From assembly GCF_025421775.1 (NCBI RefSeq), contig NZ_JAOEFX010000004.1:186001-250000 (forward strand): a stretch of 64,000 bases of DNA, read 5' to 3'. The notes beneath the pieces were generated by a model that saw only the letters and a list, made by a program, of their open reading frames with translations, made no database searches and was not told the DNA's origin. The position numbers and the translations under genes were made by a program. Origin of the DNA: Paenarthrobacter aurescens. GTDB lineage: Bacteria > Actinomycetota > Actinomycetes > Actinomycetales > Micrococcaceae. Below are positions 33,293-40,829 of this stretch, in pieces. Each line of letters starts with the position of its first letter. Positions within the stretch are counted from its first letter, which is position 1.

Positions 33293-34324
33293 TCAGCTGG
33301 CCGGCTTCCATCCCAGGGCCGGTCCCAGTTTGTCCGCGATGTCGGTGAGGATCTGTACATAGTCCTCCTGGTCAAAGCTGAAGGGCAGCGCGAAGGCAAC
33401 CTCGTCGACTTCCTGGAATCCCTGATGGGCGTAGAGCTGCCCGGCGATGTCATCGCTGGTGCCGATGATGTCCTGGGCGAACATCATGCGCTTCGGTCCT
33501 TGGGGTGTGCGTGTGCGTGGTGTGCGCTCGTCGACGTACCGCTGGTACTTCTGCCGTTGGGCCGGGGACGCCGAATCAGTGGGGATTACCACCAGGCCCT
33601 GAGATACCCGGGCACTGTTCCCTGCCAGGGCGGAGGCCGCGCGGTAAGCGCGGATTTGTGACTGTTGGACCCCGGCGAAATCCGGTTCCTGGTCCTTGTC
33701 GGGGAAGATGACGCTGCTGGAGAGCAGATTGAAGCCGTTTTCTCCGGCCCACACGGCCGATTTCATGCTTGCCGCCCCATACCAAAGACGCGAACGAAGC
33801 CCGGCGGAGTGCGGCTCCACGCGGTTGGAGAATTCCTCCACTACGCCTTGCTTCCCGGAGAAGTCCCGCACCTTTTCGCCGGCTATCAGACGGGCAAGCC
33901 GGTCCACCCGTGCGTAGCTGAAGTCCTCCACGTCAGCGGTGTCCGGGTAGAGCTCATGTTTCACAGTGTCGAAGTTCATGGGTTCGCCGACGCTCAGCCC
34001 TGGGTTGATCCGCCCACCGGAGAGCAGGTCCACGGTGGCCAGGTCTTCGGCCAGTCGCAAGGGGTTTTCCCAACCCAGCGGCGTCACGGCGGTGCCGAGC
34101 TCAATCCTGGAGGTGCGCTGGCTTGCCGCGGCCATCACCGCAACAGGTGAGGAGATCCCGAACTGCAGGTGGCGGTGCCGCAGCCAAGCGCTGTCGAACC
34201 CCAGCCGCTCGCCGAGTTCGATGATCTCCAGCGTCGATTGGTGCCCGGCGGCTGGGTCAGCTGGATCGAACAGGCCGATAGTGAGGAAACCAAGCTTGCG
34301 GAGGGGCTGTTCGGGGGTGGGCAT
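33293..34324 (-). CDS. LLM-class flavin-dependent oxidoreductase
   Basis: A 343-residue bacterial luciferase-like TIM barrel. Features are LGFLTIGLFDPADP at the start, ERLGFDSAWLRHRHLQFGISSPVAVMAAASQRTSRIELGTAVTPLGWENPLRLAEDLATVDLLSGGRINPGLSVGE, and the later GTSDDIAGQLYAHQGFQEVDEVAFALPF. Such enzymes use FMNH2 or F420 for monooxygenation or reduction. The substrate is not deducible. Confidence 0.88.
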   Translation of the reverse strand: MPTPEQPLRKLGFLTIGLFDPADPAAGHQSTLEIIELGERLGFDSAWLRHRHLQFGISSPVAVMAAASQRTSRIELGTAVTPLGWENPLRLAEDLATVDLLSGGRINPGLSVGEPMNFDTVKHELYPDTADVEDFSYARVDRLARLIAGEKVRDFSGKQGVVEEFSNRVEPHSAGLRSRLWYGAASMKSAVWAGENGFNLLSSSVIFPDKDQEPDFAGVQQSQIRAYRAASALAGNSARVSQGLVVIPTDSASPAQRQKYQRYVDERTPRTRTPQGPKRMMFAQDIIGTSDDIAGQLYAHQGFQEVDEVAFALPFSFDQEDYVQILTDIADKLGPALGWKPAS

Positions 34325-34433
34325 GGGCTTCCTTCACGGTCGGGCGGCGGCTACTGCCCAGAATAGGCTCCGGTCCCGGGGACGACGGCGGGACGTTACC
34401 TTTTGTGATGGAGGGCTGCTCGTGGTTCCGGGA

Positions 34434-34778
34434 CTACGCGCAGCTGGCGGCCGGGCGTGCTGCCGCGACGATGACCTGGGCGGCAGTGTCCGGGCCCAGT
34501 GAAGGGCTTTCCGGAGCCTGGGCCACGACCCGCGCAGGCCGCTGCTTGGCCCGCATCCGGAGAAGAGCCACTGCCGAGATCAGGAACCAGGCGACATTCG
34601 TCACTACGGAAGGCCAGGCTCCATGGAGCGTGCCATTGACGATGAAGGCACATGAACCAAAAAGGTTGACCGTCTGGAAGGTGCTGCCCGCCTGCAACCA
34701 GCCCATGGACACTGCCATGTAGCCGCCGAGCATTGCCACTGCGCCGGCCCAGCCGGTGATTTCGAACAGCATTTCCAT
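34434..34778 (-). CDS. CBU_0592-family small membrane protein
   Basis: From ATG 34778 (GAAAGGA five bases upstream) the protein is 114 residues with three hydrophobic spans: EITGWAGAVAMLGGYMAVSMG, FQTVNLFGSCAFIVNGTLHG and VVTNVAWFLISAVALLRMR. This is the pattern of the uncharacterised CBU_0592 family. A soluble Ala/Pro tail follows. It is divergent from a LysR regulator, which may control it. Confidence 0.75.
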   Translation of the reverse strand: MEMLFEITGWAGAVAMLGGYMAVSMGWLQAGSTFQTVNLFGSCAFIVNGTLHGAWPSVVTNVAWFLISAVALLRMRAKQRPARVVAQAPESPSLGPDTAAQVIVAAARPAASCA

Positions 34779-34890
34779 GGGAGTCCTTTCATGATTTTGG
34801 GCACCCGGATGAAGCCGGCGGGCGGCGTGTAGTCCTGAGTGGAGGCTTGATTCGGTAGTCGGTGGTGGGCGACTGAATCGTGCTTTTGAG

Positions 34891-34900
34891 TCAATATTGA
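34891..34900. promoter_or_regulatory. Palindrome in the CBU_0592/lysR intergenic region
   Basis: TCAATATTGA, a perfect ten-base palindrome within an AT-rich divergent promoter region; it contains a T-A pair spacing compatible with a LysR site. Weak evidence. Confidence 0.3.
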
Positions 34901-34960
34901 GTGAGTAAGCCATTTAGTTCAATTGCAATATTCTGAAGCCCGTGTTTAGGAGCGCTTAAC

Positions 34961-35884
34961 ATGGATATGGACCCGCGCCGACTGCTGGTTCTTCTTGCCG
35001 TTGCCCGCACTGGAGGCGTTCTTGCGGCCGCTGATGAACTGCGGATTACACCCTCCGCAGTGTCGCAGCAGCTCAGCAAACTTGAGAACGAGGCCGGTCA
35101 GGCGTTGCTCCTGCGCACCCCCAAAGGTTCACTGCTCACGCCCGCAGGCCTGGCCATGGCAGAGGCGGGGGAAGAGATCGAAAGAGCCCTCAATGTTGCG
35201 CGCGGCCGGTTGCAAAGCGAGGTCAATATCGCAGGGGTGGTGCGGATAGGCGGATTCACCAGTTTCATGCGCACAGTGGTGATCCCGCGTCTTCCCGACT
35301 GGCGCAGCCAACACCCACAGCTGCAGATCCAGATCGTGGAGGATTCCTACCCCGCGTTGATGCGGTTGCTCCGGCAACGCCAGCTCGACGCTGTGGTGAT
35401 TGAACTGGATTCGACGGCGGCCGAGCAGCATCCGATGGCGGCCGGAATGGTCCAGGAACCCTTGCTGGATGAGCCGTGGAAGCTCGTGGTGCCCGCAGGA
35501 AGCCTGCTTGGCACGGACAACATCGACCTGAGCCGTCTGCACTTGCCGTGGCTGGGAGTGGAGCCAACAACGGCCAACACAGCCGTGCTTGGGCGCCTCC
35601 GGCACTCGACGGGCGCCCGGATAGAGACTGTTCATCAGTACCACGACACACTCACCGCGCTCGCCCTCGTCGCTGCCGGTGAGGGCGTTGCGATTGTGCC
35701 CACCCTGGCACTTACGGGCGTCGTCCATGACCAGGTAGACATCCTGGATGTTCCTGGCCTGGGCACCCGGCACATCGCCCTGCGACGGTTCGACCGGAGA
35801 AAGGCAGCGAGCCTGCCCGTGGACACGGTGGCGCGCTTGCTGCGGGAATCTGCTGCGGCGTTCGACACCCGCTCGGGAACCTGA
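34961..35884 (+). CDS. LysR-family transcriptional regulator
   Basis: The 307-residue protein has a LysR winged helix (RRLLVLLAVARTGGVLAAADELRITPSAVSQQLSKLENEAGQALLLR) and a periplasmic-binding-fold effector domain (IAGVVRIGGFTSFMRTVVIPRLPDWRSQHPQLQIQIVED; LVAAGEGVAIVPTLAL). TTAGGAGCGC is near the ATG. It lies divergent from the CBU_0592-family gene. Effector unknown. Confidence 0.9.
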   Translation: MDMDPRRLLVLLAVARTGGVLAAADELRITPSAVSQQLSKLENEAGQALLLRTPKGSLLTPAGLAMAEAGEEIERALNVARGRLQSEVNIAGVVRIGGFTSFMRTVVIPRLPDWRSQHPQLQIQIVEDSYPALMRLLRQRQLDAVVIELDSTAAEQHPMAAGMVQEPLLDEPWKLVVPAGSLLGTDNIDLSRLHLPWLGVEPTTANTAVLGRLRHSTGARIETVHQYHDTLTALALVAAGEGVAIVPTLALTGVVHDQVDILDVPGLGTRHIALRRFDRRKAASLPVDTVARLLRESAAAFDTRSGT

Positions 35885-35952
35885 CGTGTCCCGCCTTCGC
35901 AGGCGTGACACGTCAGGCAAGGATTCTTGATTCAGCCGATTCGGCAGTCCAG

Positions 35953-36732
35953 CTAGTTCAGGGCCGGAGTGTCGGCAGGGATCACGCCAGATCCATAAAG
36001 GTCGCTGGCCAAGTCCCGCAGTGCACGCAGAGCCACCCGCTGGGTAAACGGACCGTAGGACACGCGTGCCACACCAAGTTCCTGGAGCTCGGCGGCCGGC
36101 AGGGCCCCCGGTGCGCCGATCACGGAGAGTTTCCCATGGCCGAGGCCTTCCACCAGCGGCTCGATGACCTCGCGGGTCATGGCGCCAGGCACGAAGACCA
36201 GCGAAGCGCCGGCGTCCAGGAAGGCGCGTCCTCGGGCGATGGCATCTTCAATACTGTCTTGGATCGGCCGGTCCCCACCGCGGGCGATTGCGTCGGTGCG
36301 TGCGTTCAGCTGGAACGGGATGCCTTCGTCCGCGGCAGCCGACATGATCGCCTGCACGCGGGCAACGGCTTCGTCGAAGGGCCGCAATCGGTCCTCAACA
36401 TTGGCACCCACCACCCCGATCCCAATGGCCCTCCGGATTGTCTCGGCCGGGTTGTCGTAGCCATCGTCCAGGTCGGCGGTGACCGGGTGGTCGACGGCGT
36501 CGACAATGCGTTTCACACCGTCCAGCGCGACGTCCAAGGGCATGGTGCCATCGGCGTAGCCAAAGGCCGCAGCAATCGAGTGCCCTGCCGTTGCAATGGC
36601 CTTCGTCTCAGGAAGCGCTGCGATTGTCCGGGCGCTGATGGCGTCCCACACATTTACCACGCTCAGGATTTCGGGGGCTTCGTGCAGGGCTTTCAGCTGC
36701 TGTGCACGTGCGGTGGTGTTTGCTTCAGTCAT
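35953..36732 (-). CDS. Isocitrate lyase/PEP mutase-superfamily enzyme
   Basis: A 259-residue protein with the PEP-mutase/isocitrate-lyase signature. It shows LSVVNVWDAISARTIAALPETKAIATAGHSIAAAFGYADG, VTADLDDGYDNPAETIRRAIGIGVVGANVEDRL, the metal-binding acid cluster DLDDG/VED, and FQLNARTDAIARGG. Family members cleave or rearrange C-C or P-C bonds (oxaloacetate, methylisocitrate, phosphonopyruvate). The specific reaction cannot be fixed by sequence reading. Confidence 0.87.
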   Translation of the reverse strand: MTEANTTARAQQLKALHEAPEILSVVNVWDAISARTIAALPETKAIATAGHSIAAAFGYADGTMPLDVALDGVKRIVDAVDHPVTADLDDGYDNPAETIRRAIGIGVVGANVEDRLRPFDEAVARVQAIMSAAADEGIPFQLNARTDAIARGGDRPIQDSIEDAIARGRAFLDAGASLVFVPGAMTREVIEPLVEGLGHGKLSVIGAPGALPAAELQELGVARVSYGPFTQRVALRALRDLASDLYGSGVIPADTPALN

Positions 36733-36865
36733 CGTCGTTCTCCGTCATCGATGTTCTCCGTGATCCACGGGTGGGAACCAGTCCCACTTGCCACCCTCAG
36801 CCTAGGCATAACGTCTCACAACGCGATACCAAGCGCCTGCGGACAGCGGAACGCCCTACCCTGAA

Positions 36866-38074
36866 CTACGACGGCGAGTGGTTGGCTTCGGGCGCTGACT
36901 CGATTTCCACAGGGTCCGCTCCCACAACCCTGTTCCGCCCCTGGGCTTTGGCGCTGTAAAGGGCGGCGTCGGCCACGTTGATCATGAAGGCCAGGTCAGG
37001 AGTGTCCGCCCCGGTTGAAGTAACGCCGTAGCTCACTGTTGGGAACGGAAGACCGTCCGGACCCTGCATCGCGGACAGGCGGCTACTGATTTCCGAAGCG
37101 ATGGCCTCTGCCCGCTGTTGCGTGGCTCCCGGCAGGAACAGGACGAACTCTTCCCCGCCGTACCGCGCCACGAGGTCAGTTGACCGGACCGAGGCGGTGC
37201 AGGCGGTGGCGAAGGCGCGGAGGGCGGCGTCACCGGCTGAATGCCCGTGTTCATCGTTGACTGCCTTGAAATGATCCAAGTCGGCCAGGACCAGGGCGGC
37301 GCCGTGATGTGACAGAGGCCCCTTGAGTTGCCTGGAGGCGAGCTCCAGGAAAGCACCCCTGTTCAGCAGTCCAGTCAGGTGGTCGCGATTGGCCCGTTCG
37401 CGGAGACGTTTGATCAGCTGTTTGTTGCTGAGCGTATTCATGGTGGAGGACACAGACACCAGGAGCATCAAGTGCATGAGGGCCGCCGGTGCATAACCGA
37501 AGAATGCGCGGAAGATTTCGCTGTCCGGCCCGGCCAGCACAAAGATGCTGGCCCGGAGCAGGTAGTAGATGCCGGTTAGCCCGGCGGCGATGGACAGGAA
37601 CTTGGTGATTCTGGACCTGACAGGTTTCGCGAACCATAATTCCATGGCTGCCAACGTGATACCCAGCGTCGTCAGGCACAGGTACACCAAACCGCCGGAC
37701 CATACGCTGGCTCCCGGGTCGTCCAGCGCCGATGCAAGGCCGCTGAGCAGGGGTGCCGGCGCCAGCATCCAAGGGCTGGCCCTGCGGTCCCGCAGGGTTC
37801 GTGCTCCAGCCCAGACGCAGAACGTTCCGGCGACCACCAACGCTTTGCCCGCCGGGTTGGCCCACACCTGGGAGGCAGTCCCATTCAGAAGGAAGGCGGC
37901 ATTGCCAACGAAAAAGAGGCACAGGGCAACCCTCCACCACTCGGCGTAGGGCGAGCGTCTACGGGACGAGACACAGGAAATGACTATCAGGGTCAGGGTG
38001 ACCAATGCGAGGACCATCCTTACGGAGAAGGGGTCCAGGACTATCGCTCCCTCTTGCAATGAGTGTGTAATCAT
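36866..38074 (-). CDS. Diguanylate cyclase with membrane sensor region (GGDEF)
   Basis: The 402-residue protein has about seven hydrophobic spans (residues 10-225) followed by a GGDEF domain: DHLTGLLNRGAFLELA, FKAVNDEHGHSAGDAALRAFA and the active site YGGEEF. The product-inhibition site RxxD is present five residues before GGEEF (RSTDLVARYGGEEF). It should make cyclic-di-GMP and be feedback-inhibited. No EAL domain is attached. The start has no clear ribosome site. Confidence 0.9.
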   Translation of the reverse strand: MITHSLQEGAIVLDPFSVRMVLALVTLTLIVISCVSSRRRSPYAEWWRVALCLFFVGNAAFLLNGTASQVWANPAGKALVVAGTFCVWAGARTLRDRRASPWMLAPAPLLSGLASALDDPGASVWSGGLVYLCLTTLGITLAAMELWFAKPVRSRITKFLSIAAGLTGIYYLLRASIFVLAGPDSEIFRAFFGYAPAALMHLMLLVSVSSTMNTLSNKQLIKRLRERANRDHLTGLLNRGAFLELASRQLKGPLSHHGAALVLADLDHFKAVNDEHGHSAGDAALRAFATACTASVRSTDLVARYGGEEFVLFLPGATQQRAEAIASEISSRLSAMQGPDGLPFPTVSYGVTSTGADTPDLAFMINVADAALYSAKAQGRNRVVGADPVEIESAPEANHSPS

Positions 38075-38351
38075 GGCGCGACGCCGTTACCAGCCGAAGA
38101 CCACTGATCCTTCACGGGTTTTTCTCATTGCCTGTCATTTCCGTAATTCACTGTTCCCCCAAGATTTTCTCTAGTGGCATTCGGCCACAAAGCCAATAGT
38201 CAAGCATGTTTTGCCCCAATAGTGAATAGGGAGGGCGCCTGGATTCAGGTTCGTGGGAAGGTGGATCGCAGTTGGAGGGCGGGAGGCTGTCCCCAGGCAG
38301 CGGGTGCGGGCGAGCGATTCCGGCGCCATGTGGTTGCCCCTGTTGCGGTCC

Positions 38352-38603
38352 CTAGCCCTTATTGCGCAGTGACTTCGAAGGACTCTTGATGCGGACCGCG
38401 GCCAACCCTGCGATGCTGCCCGACGCCAGCATAAAAAACAAGAGCACCAGTGAAGGGGCCAATAGTGGCGGAAGCAGCAGATTTTGCGATGCGGGCAATA
38501 AGGATATTGCTAAACCGGTCATGGAACAGCCGAATACCCAACTGAGCCTTCCAGTCATACGTATTGCCTGAGATTCTGTGAGCTTGCCGGAACTAAGCAT
38601 CAA
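38352..38603 (-). CDS. Small membrane protein, 83 residues
   Basis: Two hydrophobic spans (about 20-38, LSWVFGCSMTGLAISLLP; about 46-68, LLAPSLVLLFFMLASGSIAGLAA) and a basic tail KSPSKSLRNKG. TTG at 38603 or ATG at 38600 may start it; only a weak AGG precedes. Local GC is lower than average. No family is recognised. The gap 38075-38351 shows no other supportable gene. Confidence 0.45.
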   Translation of the reverse strand: MMLSSGKLTESQAIRMTGRLSWVFGCSMTGLAISLLPASQNLLLPPLLAPSLVLLFFMLASGSIAGLAAVRIKSPSKSLRNKG

Positions 38604-38806
38604 ACCAGCCTAACGTGAAAACAGAGGCATCTCGTGAGAGTTTGTGCGTGGCCAAGCGCTACATCAAATCCTTGCTGGGGATGTTGCCGCACGCCTATAA
38701 CGGAATCGGTACTGATTTATCGGCGATGGAAAATGCCGGCCCCGGCCCCAACGGGGCAAATATTCCACCCTTGCCACCCACCCGCCCTGATGGTTCGATG
38801 GGACTC

Positions 38807-40045
38807 ATGGCAACCGCAGATACCGCAGAGAGTTATGTCTTAGCGATCGGGACCAAGAAAGGTCTGTGGTTGGCAACCAGCCCGGACCGCAAAGAGTGGT
38901 CCCTCTCCGGCCCGCATTTCCTGATGAGCGAGATACCAAGCATCGGGATAGACACGCGGGACGGCAAAACCCGGATCATGGTGGGCGTGCGCTCCGAGCA
39001 TTGGGGCCCCACCGTGGCCCACTCCGATGACCTTGGTGCCACCTGGACCGAGCCCGAGCAAGGTGCCATCAAATTCCCGGACGGCACGGACGCCGCCTTG
39101 GAACGCATCTGGCAGATCTACCCCGACGCCGACTCCCGCCCCGGCGTCGTATGGGCTGGTTGCGAACCGATTTCCGTGTGGAAATCAACCGACGGCGGCG
39201 AACACTTCGAGCTGAACCGTGGACTCTGGGACCACCCGCACCGCAGCGAATGGGGCGCCGGCTATGGTGGCGCGGCTGCGCACTCGATCGTGGTGGATCC
39301 GTCCGGCGAAAAGGTCCACATCGCCATGAGCACGGGCGGCGTTTACAGATCGCTCGACGGCGGGACGTCCTGGGAGCCCCGCAACAAAGGCATCTCGGCC
39401 TACTTCATGCCCGATCCCAATCCCGAGTTCGGCCAGTGCGTTCACAAGATCGCAGCGGATGCCGCCGTCGAGGGCCGTTTGTACGCGCAGAACCATCACG
39501 GCGTGTACCGCACGGACGATAACGGCGAGAACTGGGACTCCATCGCGGAGGGGCTGCCGGCGGACTTTGGCTTCGTCATGCTGACGCATCCGCGGCGCGA
39601 GGGCACGGCATGGGTCATTCCGTTGAAGGCCGATGGCGAACGCATCCCTCCTGACAGCAAGCTCAGCGTTCACAGGACAGATGATGCGGGAAATACGTGG
39701 ACGGAACTCCACACAGGACTCCCGGACCACGAATACAACGCCGTCCTGCGCGACGCCGCGTCCGTAGACACAGCCGAACCCGTTGGGGTGTATTTCGGAA
39801 CGCGCGGCGGTGCCGTGTACGCCAGCGCCGACGAGGGCGGGACCTTTACTGAAGTGGCCTCGCACCTACCGGACGTACTGTGCGTGCGGGCCGCCGTCGT
39901 GGTGGACAACGCCGCAGGCGTGGAAGCCCCGCTGGCTGCGGCGGAAGCCAGCGTGATTGCCGAAGCCGCAGTGATAGTGGAGGAAGCGGCCCAGTCGATT
40001 GACCCCACTCCGGACGATCAATCCAGCGCCCCGGTACCTGGTTAG
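38807..40045 (+). CDS. BNR/VPS10-like beta-propeller protein
   Basis: A roughly 412-residue protein with several BNR Asp-box repeats: SDDLGATWTE, STDGGEHFE, SLDGGTSWEP, TDDNGENWDS, TDDAGNTWTEL and SADEGGTFTEV. It has no signal peptide from this start, so it is probably cytoplasmic. An open frame extends back to 38615 without a good ribosome site; family similarity begins at ESYVLAIGTKKGLWLATSPDR. The Ala/Glu-rich tail is low complexity. It is followed seven bases later by a MoaD-like gene, a pairing that suggests a joint function, still unknown. Confidence 0.78.
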   Translation: MATADTAESYVLAIGTKKGLWLATSPDRKEWSLSGPHFLMSEIPSIGIDTRDGKTRIMVGVRSEHWGPTVAHSDDLGATWTEPEQGAIKFPDGTDAALERIWQIYPDADSRPGVVWAGCEPISVWKSTDGGEHFELNRGLWDHPHRSEWGAGYGGAAAHSIVVDPSGEKVHIAMSTGGVYRSLDGGTSWEPRNKGISAYFMPDPNPEFGQCVHKIAADAAVEGRLYAQNHHGVYRTDDNGENWDSIAEGLPADFGFVMLTHPRREGTAWVIPLKADGERIPPDSKLSVHRTDDAGNTWTELHTGLPDHEYNAVLRDAASVDTAEPVGVYFGTRGGAVYASADEGGTFTEVASHLPDVLCVRAAVVVDNAAGVEAPLAAAEASVIAEAAVIVEEAAQSIDPTPDDQSSAPVPG

Positions 40046-40052
40046 GCCCGTT

Positions 40053-40340
40053 GTGGCTGACTTTACGGTCCTGTTGCCTGGTGTCCTGCAGCCACTCGTC
40101 GGCGGACAGTCCTATCTGACTGCGTCCGCCGACGGGGCTGTGACCGTGGGACAGTTGCTGGATTCTGTGACCGGAGATTATCCGGTGCTGGCCAGGCGTT
40201 TGCGCGATGAAACCGGGGCCCTCCGCCGTTTCGTGAATATTTACGTGAACGGTGATGAGGTCCGGCGTCTGAAGGGTCTTGATACGGAGGTTGCGGCCGG
40301 CCAGGAGGTCCTGATTGTCCAATCCGTGGCCGGCGGCTGA
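40053..40340 (+). CDS. MoaD/ThiS-family ubiquitin-like protein
   Basis: The 95-residue protein from GTG 40053 has the beta-grasp pattern of MoaD/ThiS: an N-terminal strand ADFTVLLPGVLQPLVGG, the VGQLLDSVTGDYPVLARRLRDETGALRRFVNIYVNGDEVR block, and a C-terminus ending AGG. Terminal Gly-Gly is needed for adenylation and sulfur transfer in the family. The ribosome site is TTAGG. No E1-like or molybdopterin gene is adjacent, so it may serve a pathway encoded elsewhere or act with the BNR protein. Confidence 0.78.
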   Translation: MADFTVLLPGVLQPLVGGQSYLTASADGAVTVGQLLDSVTGDYPVLARRLRDETGALRRFVNIYVNGDEVRRLKGLDTEVAAGQEVLIVQSVAGG

Positions 40341-40363
40341 GTGAGGTTTGGGGTCAGGCCGGT

Positions 40364-40600
40364 TCAGGCGACGCGCCAAACACTGCATTCGTCGGTATTG
40401 ATGGCTTTCCTCATGCCTGAGACGTGATCCATGATCCAGACGACACCGATTCCCGGCGCGGTTTCCTGGACCTGTCCGCGGCGGATGACCACGTCATCGT
40501 AGGCGGGTCCCACGGACAGGCGGGCTTCGATCTCGTCTCCACGGTGGAGCTGGCTGATCGCGCGTATACGTGTTGTGTGTGTTGTGACTTCCTTCAACAT
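40364..40600 (-). CDS. Small hypothetical protein, 78 residues
   Basis: ATG at 40600 is preceded by GGAGG at five bases. The protein MLKEVTTHTTRIRAISQLHR... contains GDEIEARLSVGPAYDDVVIRRGQVQETAPGIGVVWIMDH and ends with DECSVWRVA, a small beta-rich layout. No family is recognised. A larger reading frame beginning at 41128 runs through non-coding DNA and part of the metalloprotease gene and is rejected. Confidence 0.65.
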   Translation of the reverse strand: MLKEVTTHTTRIRAISQLHRGDEIEARLSVGPAYDDVVIRRGQVQETAPGIGVVWIMDHVSGMRKAINTDECSVWRVA

Positions 40601-40829
40601 GGTGGCCTCCTGGGCTGGAGCTTGTGCCTGCACTTGCCGGCTATTCCAGTGTGGCGGCCCAATGTTGCCACGGTATTTCGGGGCGGTTAGGGTCCGGTTA
40701 GCATTCCGGGTTGCTTGCATTTCCGCTGATCCAGCCCTGCCTTCCGGGTGCACTGCGGCCGCGGCTGTAGCCTGATCTCGGTTCTTGAGACTCACAGGAA
40801 CCAACAGGCTCCGTCCCCGGGGAGATTCA

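Noticed and set aside
38174..38389. A 71-codon plus-strand frame
   Set aside because: No ribosome site, no protein-like pattern, and overlaps the end of the more plausible small membrane protein gene.
40053..40340. The MoaD-like protein as a partner of the MccB-like enzyme
   Set aside because: About 30 kb away, on the other strand, in a different operon; the Asn-ending peptide is a better substrate.
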